Assembly: GCF_006539165.1 (NCBI RefSeq)
Contig: NZ_BJMM01000006.1
Location: 124,001-188,000, forward strand
DNA: 64,000 nt
Reading direction: 5' to 3'
Source of the DNA: Streptomyces cacaoi
GTDB lineage: Bacteria; Actinomycetota; Actinomycetes; Streptomycetales; Streptomycetaceae
A program made the translations under genes and the position numbers. Below, in pieces: positions 58,701 through 64,000 of the stretch. The notes under the pieces are model-generated. The model made no database searches, had not been told where the DNA came from, and saw only the letters and a list, made by a program, of their open reading frames with translations. How positions within the stretch are numbered: position 1 is the stretch's first letter; every line of letters begins with the position of its first letter.

Positions 58701-61532
58701 CAGGCGTTCGATCCGGCCGTACTGACCGAGGGCATACCCGTCTGCCGGTTGCGGTTGCTGCTGACCCGGCTGCTGTGGAACGTGGGCGCCGTCCCGGGCT
58801 TCCTGCTCGGGCGCGCCGGGCTGTGCGTCCTGCTGGGGCGGGACGTCGAGGGAGGCTCGCCGGGACGCGTCGTCGGTGCCCCGTGCGGCGTCGGACTCCG
58901 CGTCGCCGGTCTCCTCGCCGTCGGACTGTTCGCGCTCGGACTCCTCCTGCTCGCGGTCGGAGTCCTCGTCGTCGGTGGCCGGGCGGTCGTCCTCGGATGC
59001 GTCCCGGTCGTCTCCGGCCGGTGGACGGCGGCCACCACCGTCACCGCCCCGGTCTCCACCGTCGCCGTTGCCGCTGCCGTCGTCGCGGCGGTCCCCGCCG
59101 GAACCTCCTGTGCTGTCAGCCGAGTTGGCGGATCCCTCCGGATCCGGTTCCGGCTCGCGTCCGGGGGAGGAATCCGAGGGAGCCCGGCTCCCCGACGGCT
59201 GCTGTCCGGCTCCTCCCCGGCTCCCGCCACCGGTGTCGTTCCCGGCGTCCCGGGGAACGGCCGAGTCCCGCTGGGTGCCCGTCTCCGCGGGTCCGTCCGT
59301 CGCTGTCGGTATCGGCTCCGGGCCCGGTCCGCTCGTCTGCCGTTCATTCAACTGCGGTGTGCCGGGCCCGGGTTGGGGGTGATGCGCGTCCGTGCTCTCC
59401 GGGGCGGACCGGCCCTGCTCAGCGGAGGGAACCGGGCCCGGAGAGGCGGTGCCGGGCCGAGCGGTCTCGGGTGCGGGGTCCGCTCCGGAGGTGTCGGTGG
59501 ACGCGAGCGGAGTGACGGGCTGTGTGGGCGGCTGCGGCACCGGCTGAGCCGTGGTCTGCGGAGCCTGCGCGGTCGGTGACGGCTGCGAAGTCGTCTGCGA
59601 GGGCTGTGTGTTGGGCTGCGGTTCGGGCTCGGTGGAGGGCTGTGTCCCGGTCCGTGCCGGGGAGGATTCGGCAGCTCGCCCCGGGCCGGGCCCGGTGGAG
59701 CGTGACGACGGGCTGCCGGACGCCGCGGCCGTCTGCCCCGCCACGGCCGTAGCGGCAGTCGTCGCGGAAGCACCCGTCGCGGAGGTCGCCGCGTCCGGTG
59801 CCGAGTCCGTGTGCGGAACGGGCGACGACGGTGAGGAGGGCGCGAGTTGGGCGTCCTGCGCGGTGGCGGGCGCGTCCGGTTCGGCCGGAGCGGTGTCGTC
59901 GCCCGGCTCCGGCTCCAACGCCGGTTCCGGTTGCGGGGAGCCTCCGGTGCCGGGCTGCTGCGCAGTGTGCGGGACCGTCCGGTTGTCCACGGAGGCCCCC
60001 TGCATGTGGCCCTGCCCGGAGCCGTTCTGCGGACCGGTGGCCACGGTGGCCGGCGGTGTCCCGGCGGAACCGCCGACCGGGGAGTCCGAGAACGGAGCGG
60101 GGGACGACGCAAGGGAGGCCCCGGGCGTACCGGTCTCCGGTGACGAGGACGCGGTGTCCGGGGCGTCACCCGCGGGGGAGGGGCCCGCGGAGGAGGAGTC
60201 CGCGGTGAGGGAGGAGACCAGGCGGGTGCCGGCGGCGCCGAGTTGCTCGGTCGCGTGCCCGGCGACGGCGTTGGCGGGGCCGCTCCACGGCGAGACCTCG
60301 AAGGTGTGCTGGTCGGAGAAGAGCAGGTTGTACAGGCCCTCGCTCAGATAGCCCTGCCCGGTGTAGGCGGCCGTGGTGCCGAGGAACTGGGCACCACGTT
60401 CCACGATCTTGTCGTGGGTGCCGAGCAGCCCCTGGTGCAGGGTCCCGGGAAGCTGTTCCAGCGTCTCCCGCAGCGGCTGCGGCAGTCGGCTGCCGGCCGG
60501 CCCCTCCAGCACCTCGCGGACGGCGGCGCGGGCCGCTTCCTGCCCGCCGTCGGTGCCCCAGTGCCGGGCGAGCGCGCTGCCGTAGTCGCGGCCGAGGGCG
60601 CGGGCGGGCCCGGTGCCCAGCAGGGGAGGCAGCGCGTCGGCGAACACCGACCCGAAGGCGTCGCTGAGTCGGTGTGCGGCCTCGTCGCCGAGCCCCTGCC
60701 CGGCCTCCCGGCCGCCGAGCGGGCGCAGCAGATCGCCGGAGTGCTCGCGGACGAGGTCGCGCACCCCGCTGCTGAGGCCCGCCGTCACCCCCTCGGGCAG
60801 GGCAGCGGCGGCGGCCTGGCCTGCCACGTCCTTGGCGACGGCGTCGCCCGCGCTGTTGCCGAAGTGCCTCAGCAGCTTGTCGGTTCCGGCATGTGCGAGC
60901 AGCCCGGTGGGGCCCGCGATCAGACCGTCAACGAGACCGCCGAGCGCGGCCTGCTTGGTCGACTCCTTGTCCCACTCGTCGCGCGTGCCCTGGTCGATCT
61001 GGATGCGCTGGATGAGCGCGTCCATGGACAGCGCGACGCCCTCGCTGATGACGACGGAGGCCAGGACGTGCTGCACCAGCCCGTTGAGCAGCCGTTGCAG
61101 GAACAGGGAGGTGTTGAGCTGGATCTCGGGGATCAGCGGGTAGCGGAACGTCGCGATGGCCAGGGCGATCTCCGCGAACATCTCGGCGAGTTGGGCGATC
61201 GCCATGTACTTGGCGTACTCGACGTTCGTCGCGGTCGTCAGCGCCAGCCGCTCCAGGCCGCGCGCCGCCTCCGCCCCGGCCTCCAGATAGTTGCCGGGCC
61301 CGGTGAACTCCGCGAGCGACGCCTCGAACCGGTCCGCCGCGCGCATGCTGAACCGCTCGCGCACGGCCCGGGTGACGTGGGCCGCGAGGTCCGGCATCTC
61401 CTCCAGGCGCCGGCGCATGTCGGCGTAGACCCGGCCGAGAGCGCGCAGCCCGTCCTCGTCGCCCGACGGGAACGGCGACCCGGTCAGCACGGCGAAGGCG
61501 GTACGGCCCTCCTCGGAGATCTGGAGCGACAC
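52752..61532 (-). CDS. Giant WXG-associated polymorphic-type protein
   Basis: A 2,926-residue protein. Residues about 1-430 are mainly helical (MSLQISEEGRTAFAVLTGSP; LERLALTTATNVEYAKYMAI) and resemble the N-terminal domain of CpnT-like ESX substrates. About 430-930 are low-complexity Pro/Ser/Thr/Glu/Asp-rich. From about 934 to 2,720 come at least five beta-rich modules with related wording (e.g. VQLTIRTENGRGVGEVRTSL; LEIRFRAQRPEEGAGWQKKS), separated by Gln/Ala/Pro/Glu linkers near 1,440-1,530 and 2,334-2,400. The tail (2,720-2,926) is acidic and Pro-rich and ends near SSRWMAALNPTARNATPDD. No recognisable toxin domain is present. Start GTG 61532 lies two bases beyond the WXG100 stop, with GGAGG upstream, so translation is coupled. 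Confidence 0.8.
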   Translation of the reverse strand: MSLQISEEGRTAFAVLTGSPFPSGDEDGLRALGRVYADMRRRLEEMPDLAAHVTRAVRERFSMRAADRFEASLAEFTGPGNYLEAGAEAARGLERLALTTATNVEYAKYMAIAQLAEMFAEIALAIATFRYPLIPEIQLNTSLFLQRLLNGLVQHVLASVVISEGVALSMDALIQRIQIDQGTRDEWDKESTKQAALGGLVDGLIAGPTGLLAHAGTDKLLRHFGNSAGDAVAKDVAGQAAAAALPEGVTAGLSSGVRDLVREHSGDLLRPLGGREAGQGLGDEAAHRLSDAFGSVFADALPPLLGTGPARALGRDYGSALARHWGTDGGQEAARAAVREVLEGPAGSRLPQPLRETLEQLPGTLHQGLLGTHDKIVERGAQFLGTTAAYTGQGYLSEGLYNLLFSDQHTFEVSPWSGPANAVAGHATEQLGAAGTRLVSSLTADSSSAGPSPAGDAPDTASSSPETGTPGASLASSPAPFSDSPVGGSAGTPPATVATGPQNGSGQGHMQGASVDNRTVPHTAQQPGTGGSPQPEPALEPEPGDDTAPAEPDAPATAQDAQLAPSSPSSPVPHTDSAPDAATSATGASATTAATAVAGQTAAASGSPSSRSTGPGPGRAAESSPARTGTQPSTEPEPQPNTQPSQTTSQPSPTAQAPQTTAQPVPQPPTQPVTPLASTDTSGADPAPETARPGTASPGPVPSAEQGRSAPESTDAHHPQPGPGTPQLNERQTSGPGPEPIPTATDGPAETGTQRDSAVPRDAGNDTGGGSRGGAGQQPSGSRAPSDSSPGREPEPDPEGSANSADSTGGSGGDRRDDGSGNGDGGDRGGDGGGRRPPAGDDRDASEDDRPATDDEDSDREQEESEREQSDGEETGDAESDAARGTDDASRRASLDVPPQQDAQPGAPEQEARDGAHVPQQPGQQQPQPADGYALGQYGRIERLGDLHLGPGSGAAQAGRATETLRQLTESYLRSRRDAAARRNGQRDERDAEQQPPDPDLVARLALAIQRRLADAHHRDMLDGGLSLQVDDPQLGRLDLLLGVGDVSRARTHDITAEVPQRHGAVVKGEREPVTNRMHGGGDIMTNTRTFSVGTSHGTGATPGGGAGPTVTGTSTATAGQTHLLNTYARPELGVSGRTTWLRTDDVQLTIRTENGRGVGEVRTSLTTVLPTELTTTFPTEPTGPAGPADGAPQRNEQWETWDAQGQHAAQNGFADALLHHFALVQQSHGQGRLRRQLIDRNSLLLAPGTEARGFVDDRLSEEGFLATFRRMLGSDRTGLLLPVLRNGGERYVSEARATVQRVRRLGDAEPVTLSLNTRSWASANHVTGGGGGRQLSLGGTVTPHEVFSLPVTLTLSDSVSHKNTVGYTGGFSRTSGFSGRSVPYLLSTEVSVALHREGDPSRSVEQRVDVVVRVPEELVEDFEARLNEADPARAAQQNAVEEPHQAGQDPQAPEQQQAQPGRQRQPRRQQDDEPAAHRLDEQDDPTAGPGEEAHELQQLAPEQQLGREQPAHEAPQQPDPQEPAGILTRPTGGSFLLAPAGLSGVRDVVGTFLDRGARLLDRRGLLGMGTWAQRDLREFLDARFHAEELLHQTEELFSPQGLSYSYRSGRGAGEKQITLRFRLRGERLPLAEGGAIIPLSRHRVEAGSLQWWPTHWAWSQSDTRHSSAQGITLGPTVSQDAGGVTVTVPEATFGYTRSGSRNQTLTSYGFTHSGLSYSGPLWHETYAARFHLSVSVVDDNRRPFEPEPVPGRVSYLVPADSPPLPEPLPRPAGGTRRVEPVPLANGTLRFPLHSPAVGQQMQLSANDRVMGLHHTDAVRDEALRLLHELGVERSDAAPFVETALSDGQLFALFNRDSHTTVLRHVVSGTLTDRRVHLVVQAMPHRARPAAPGGGQAPRLQRAHFTLDEYLTRRTGTVSTTHSGSAGASVGGSGEGDTAGGALSFGGTRAHGRSSGLVEMLDTHPGAFVQFDLAHTLTTADVTWQINAVTVRGNVLRNWSPTGRGVSFELPGSLTMLRPDDLPEVAPALVSVPPQLTAADPAHRRHDGPPPALPDQPHRAAHPLLPLHSMPMALELDPGQRDAPETVRDSYETREILAEVTRLLERYASGLLSPARGTPAPGALTRSGADLSLDMRVLRILNSALRGPGVAIRMRTDHPGHHHYVHLVVRLLRGEWPGNDAPQPARFSGHRVQGTFSRYEQANQRREATGSSSDTTTRNLSVSVMGPPGDAPTTFTPSVSRARTTSSADNASRIVRRHSALTTQEEDLYPYRLPATLELRLATTAHPSQILNSVLLDVPRRLLRLLEERGGARRLRMWETVLVPRSELLTIPPPGRVPEQQPQARGDAEPQARARAQAEAQQQTEAQQQAERQPQGQGQPQGRGQAPAEAEAQQQRRDWEVPAGLFRDQHALADISDEAGGLLFDGVLDALRRAPGAPSDFGRPGENTVEELRRALDARVLADQLRQNGLTDRDGPFTPYGPELATEGGLLSHTHGRLEIRFRAQRPEEGAGWQKKSAESAHYAYRNNTSSLGDSRSLTISGKLGFKSVDGATHSPAVAAGSTSAQAAEADAGGWSAIRGDSQDVTSYWLRYSPVDLSVDIRLTGWSGSGRTRRMETRFERTVDLPSALQLRFSPEALLSGVGGLEAEALRVESGWYVPVGRADDADGQEGPEAERLREAQRRERVAGFELWHLTSGGGGSVQVRGEPGPLTRQEFLERFVLPGWDPQQAPPEQDLVWETADDDRPGDPLLLRTPTPPHVATALDPHPEPPTPPGENRPGRADAPHNGQEDGPGAGPPEGRPDAEQRDAGQHDAEQHDAEQQNEEQQDRPLEGDEPPRPHPGRPPSGAPEADDPVPDALSGSGGPPAAGPPGNAPATAAPADRGVAGNGAGPASGSSAGSSRWMAALNPTARNATPDDGPEPEQQP
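53068..53116. repeat. 15-base in-frame repeat in the giant gene
   Basis: The unit TGCTGCTCCGCGTCG is repeated with small changes across 53068-53116 and continues loosely on both sides. On the coding strand it encodes repeats such as DAEQHDAEQ. It should be prone to slippage that changes the tail length without breaking the frame. Confidence 0.75.
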
Positions 61533-61534
61533 GG

Positions 61535-61864
61535 TCAGCGGCCTCCGTGCAGCCGCCGGGTGGCGGCGGCGTTGTCCTGCTCGGTCCTGGCCAGGACATC
61601 GGCGGTGGTGAGGATGGTGTCCGTGGACTGCTGGAAGGCGGTCCGGAGATTCTCCAGCAGGCCGTGGAAGCGCTCCTGCGCCGGGTGGTAGATCTCCGCG
61701 AACGCCCGGGCCATGTCGTCGCCCTGCCCCCAGGGCGTGCCTAGCGCGTCGGTGGCGGAGCTGTGGTGTGCGACGAGACGGGCGGCGCTGTCGGCCAGTT
61801 CGCGGTACTTGGCGCCGTTGCGGGACATGCCGTCGGTGTCGGCCGCCATGTAGTCCGAAGCCAC
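61535..61864 (-). CDS. WXG100-family protein
   Basis: A 109-residue helical-hairpin protein. The first helix starts after MASDYMAADTDGMSRNGAKY; the turn carries TPWGQGDDMARAF, a WXG-type motif; the second helix runs through FHGLLENLRTAFQQSTDTIL. This size and layout are typical of WXG100 substrates or partners of type VII secretion. Start GTG 61864 is six bases behind AAGGAG. The next gene, the giant protein, starts two bases after its stop. It is likely a helper or co-substrate exported together with the giant protein. A C-terminal YxxxD/E-type export motif is not obvious. Confidence 0.87.
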   Translation of the reverse strand: MASDYMAADTDGMSRNGAKYRELADSAARLVAHHSSATDALGTPWGQGDDMARAFAEIYHPAQERFHGLLENLRTAFQQSTDTILTTADVLARTEQDNAAATRRLHGGR

Positions 61865-61924
61865 GTGCTGCTCCTTTCGGTCGGTGCGCCTCCCCGCCGC
61901 GGGCGGGCGGGGCCGGCGTGCTGG

Positions 61925-62338
61925 TCAGTCGGCCGTCGCGTCCTGCTGGCCGGGCAGACAGCCGCGGACGAAGGCGTCGAGCATCTCGTCGTGCCGGGAG
62001 TGGCCCTCGACCGCCGCGTCGAGGTCGATGCCGTCCGGCATGACGGGTGCCAGCGCCGACCGCATCTCCTCCGCGGCCTCTTCCTGGGCGCGGCCGATGG
62101 TCTCCAGCACGGCGGCGGAGAGTTCGGCGGCGGCCATCGAGCGGTACCGGGTGGTGTGGAACCGGACGTCCTGGACGATGCCGCGGGCGTCAACCGTGAC
62201 GCTGAGCAGCCGGTCCCTGGCCGTAGCCGTGGCGCTGATCCCGTCCAGGCTCTCGCGTGCCGCCCTGGCCTGCTCCCGCGCCTCCTGCAACCGCGCCAGG
62301 TCGGCCTCCATACGGGCCTGCAACGGGCTGCCTGTCAC
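61925..62338 (-). CDS. YbaB/EbfC-family protein (EspL-like)
   Basis: A 137-residue protein. The YbaB fold is recognisable as an N-terminal helix (MEADLARLQEAREQARAARES), a beta-strand region (DRLLSVTVDARGIVQDVRFH) and a long C-terminal helix (SAAVLETIGRAQEEAAEEMRSA). YbaB-like proteins recur in ESX loci (the mycobacterial EspL is one) where they are thought to help substrates or regulation. Start GTG 62338 follows AGGAGGG by six bases, the best ribosome-binding site in this block. It overlaps by 149 bases the upstream WXG-domain reading frame, which is unusual. Its stop is 60 bp before the WXG100 start. Confidence 0.83.
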   Translation of the reverse strand: MTGSPLQARMEADLARLQEAREQARAARESLDGISATATARDRLLSVTVDARGIVQDVRFHTTRYRSMAAAELSAAVLETIGRAQEEAAEEMRSALAPVMPDGIDLDAAVEGHSRHDEMLDAFVRGCLPGQQDATAD

Positions 62339-64000
62339 GACGTTCCCTCCTGTCCTCGTCGCGGCCCGGCCGTCCCAGTACGGCCGGTGCCAGGTCGGGG
62401 TCGGTACCCCAGACCTCCTCGTCCTCCGCGAGCCACGTGCTGCGCTCCCGCTCCTTGTTCTGGTCGCCGCCGCCCGCTCCCGCGCCGCCGCCGGCCATCG
62501 GCGGGAACAGCGGCACCCCGCCGTTCCCGGAGCCGCCCGCCGAGGACGTGGCCGGATGGCCGGGCGCGCCCGTGCTGCCGGGGGCGCCGGCGGCGTCGGC
62601 CCCCGCCCCGCCGTCGAGGCCGGCGCCCCCGGACCAGGTCCGTCCGCCGCCCACGCCGGTGCCTTCGCCGGCCCATGCGCCGGGGCCGCTGCCACTGCCG
62701 GCGGCGCCGGAGGAGAGCGGCGGCGGTGTGTAGTCCTGCAACGTGCCCGGCTCCCAGACGCTCTCGTCCGTGCGGCCCGGCAGGTCCCGGTCCGACGTTC
62801 CGCGCTCGCCGTCCGGCTCGTACCAGCGCAGCGGATCGTCGTCCACGTCGGTGCTTCCCGGCTCGGCCCAGTCGTCCGGGCCGTCCAGGTTCTGGTGCAG
62901 CCGGTCCTGGTCGGTGCCGCGGCCGAGGCCGTGGCCGCTGCCGCCGCCGAGGGGGCCGCGGCTGCCCGCGAGCCCGCCGTAACCGCCGTACGGCAGCGGA
63001 GCCGTGTCGGTGGTGCCCGGCTCGGGGCCGCCGCTCTCGTCGAAGTCGGTGGAGCCGGGTGCGGGCAGGTCACCGGTGCCGAAGTCGCCGGCGCCGCCGC
63101 CGAGTTCGCCCGTGTCGCCGAGTTCGCCGCCGGGGTCGGACAGGCCGAGGCTGCCGGCGCCCGGTCCTTCGCCCGGGTCGGTCCGGCCGGGGGCCGGCGC
63201 CTCACCGAGCCCCTCGGGCAGACCGTCGCCGGCGCCCGGGCCCGTGCCCTCGCCCGTGGTGCCGTCACCGAGCCCGCCGTCGACGTCTCCCGGGCCGCCG
63301 GGGAGTTGGCCGTCGCCGGTCTGTCCGGGCAGCGGGCCCTCGCCGGTGCCGCCGGACGGATCGCCGGTGCCGTCGCCGAGGCCGGGGACATCAGCGGGCA
63401 GGTCTCCCGGGCCGGTGCCGGACGGGTCCGTGAGCGGCCCGTCGGTGCTGCCCGGCGGGCGGCCGGCCGCGGTGCCGGAGTAGCCGCCGTACGCGAGCGC
63501 TTCCTCGATGCTCTTGGGCACCGGATCGAGAGCGAGCGCGGATTCCCGGTAGGCGCTCCGCAGCGGCTGGTGGACACCGGCGACGACGCTGTCGAGGGAG
63601 TCGACGACGGCCTGGTGCCACCGCTCCTTCACCCTGAGTTCCAGCAGATCCCAGGTGCTCTGCTGATCGACGTAGCCGAGGGTGCCGTCGGTGTCGTGCA
63701 CCAGCTGTGCGGTGTCGCCGACCGTCCACGCGCCGTCGCTGCCGTTGGTGGTGTGGACGTGCGCCAGATAGTTCTGCAACGCGGCGGCCGGAGCCCAGTC
63801 CGGGTGCTGCTGCCAGGCGTCGTACGCCTGCCACATCGACTCGACGGCCGCGCGCAGCGCCGCGCGGGAGTTCGCGATCGCCCCGAGGTAGCCGGTGTCG
63901 CCGGAGGGGCCGCCCGTGACGTCGAGGATCTGCTGGAAGCCGTTGGCGATCCGCCGCATGACATCCGCGAACGAGGCCGAGGCGCTGCCCTTCCAGCCCG
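62190..64000 (-). CDS. WXG-domain protein with long Gly/Pro/Asp-rich tail, partial
   Basis: The frame enters from the right edge; its N-terminal end is outside the window. At the edge it reads GWKGSASASFADVMRRIANG, where WKG is a WXG motif, then about 200 residues of mainly helical sequence (AALRAAVESMWQAYDAWQQH; DLLELRVKERWHQAVVDSLD). A long Gly/Pro/Asp/Glu-rich disordered tail follows and ends around EDEEVWGTDPDLAPAVLGRP. The frame then stays open to 62190, overlapping the YbaB gene. An ESX substrate of the large, WXG-plus-disordered-tail type is likely. The tail beyond about 62380 may be a shadow of the YbaB gene or reflect a frameshift. Confidence 0.75.
   Translation of the reverse strand, partial: GWKGSASASFADVMRRIANGFQQILDVTGGPSGDTGYLGAIANSRAALRAAVESMWQAYDAWQQHPDWAPAAALQNYLAHVHTTNGSDGAWTVGDTAQLVHDTDGTLGYVDQQSTWDLLELRVKERWHQAVVDSLDSVVAGVHQPLRSAYRESALALDPVPKSIEEALAYGGYSGTAAGRPPGSTDGPLTDPSGTGPGDLPADVPGLGDGTGDPSGGTGEGPLPGQTGDGQLPGGPGDVDGGLGDGTTGEGTGPGAGDGLPEGLGEAPAPGRTDPGEGPGAGSLGLSDPGGELGDTGELGGGAGDFGTGDLPAPGSTDFDESGGPEPGTTDTAPLPYGGYGGLAGSRGPLGGGSGHGLGRGTDQDRLHQNLDGPDDWAEPGSTDVDDDPLRWYEPDGERGTSDRDLPGRTDESVWEPGTLQDYTPPPLSSGAAGSGSGPGAWAGEGTGVGGGRTWSGGAGLDGGAGADAAGAPGSTGAPGHPATSSAGGSGNGGVPLFPPMAGGGAGAGGGDQNKERERSTWLAEDEEVWGTDPDLAPAVLGRPGRDEDRRERRDRQPVAGPYGGRPGAVAGGAGAGQGGTREPGRDQRHGYGQGPAAQRHG

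Noticed and set aside
51459-59579. A 2,706-codon open frame on the plus strand
   Set aside because: It lies antisense to the golvesin-like and giant genes and its composition is typical of a complementary-strand shadow; the minus-strand products contain real domains and start sites.
1-64000. tRNA, rRNA, riboswitch or replication-origin signals
   Set aside because: I saw no cloverleaf, conserved RNA element or DnaA-box cluster; short or degenerate RNA genes could still have been missed by eye.
47089-64000. A complete type VII secretion system
   Set aside because: No EccB, EccC, EccD, EccE or MycP sequence is in the window; only substrate- and helper-type genes are visible.

Overview
The window is very high-GC DNA with actinomycete gene style: GTG/TTG starts, 4-bp ATGA/GTGA overlaps, many TetR-family regulators, and a WXG100/type VII-linked locus. 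It is most likely from a Streptomyces chromosome or a close relative, probably an accessory rather than a core region. No rRNA, tRNA, CRISPR array or core housekeeping operon was seen.

Left part (1-26.5 kb) is a patchwork of small regulator-enzyme pairs. A fragment of a quinone oxidoreductase and a frameshifted EmrB/QacA-type drug exporter lie at the left edge. They are followed by a DUF6461 protein, a TetR, a PHP phosphoesterase, DoxX and cupin genes, and a LysR. Three divergent TetR/redox-enzyme pairs come next: an LLM F420-type oxidoreductase at 8-9.6 kb, a TetX-like FAD monooxygenase at 9.9-11.9 kb and an MDR reductase at 17.3-18.9 kb. Each pair has a duplicated palindromic operator in its intergenic region. 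A secreted C69-type peptidase, a decayed transposase, a chimeric aminoglycoside-phosphotransferase remnant, another TetR with an FAD amine oxidase, and a translationally coupled lipid kinase/PAP2 phosphatase pair complete this part.

Middle part (26.5-46.9 kb) is catabolic. A minus-strand operon matches glycine-betaine or related betaine demethylation: a DgcA-like demethylase, a Rieske oxygenase and a flavin/ferredoxin reductase. It is followed by a PAS/GAF/SpoIIE phosphatase. Next is a carboxylesterase divergent from TetR, fumarylacetoacetate-hydrolase and metallo-beta-lactamase-fold genes around a perfect 16-bp palindrome. Then come an FAD amine oxidase with a TetR, a lipase-like protein with GHSRG, a decayed Tn3-family transposase, a TetR/dehalogenase-like pair, a fragment of a second metallo-beta-lactamase-fold gene, and a MarR/membrane-protein pair.

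Right part (47-64 kb) is a single minus-strand block that looks like a type VII (ESX/WXG100) effector locus. In transcription order it has a WXG-domain protein running off the right edge, a YbaB-like protein, a WXG100 protein, a 2,926-residue giant protein, a membrane protein with a golvesin-like surface domain, and a 1,139-residue fusion of a right-handed beta-helix to two EccA/CbbX-type AAA+ ATPases. No EccB-E translocon gene is inside the window. This block is the best candidate for an undescribed system; its secretion role is inferred from domain content and gene order, not shown by the sequence alone.
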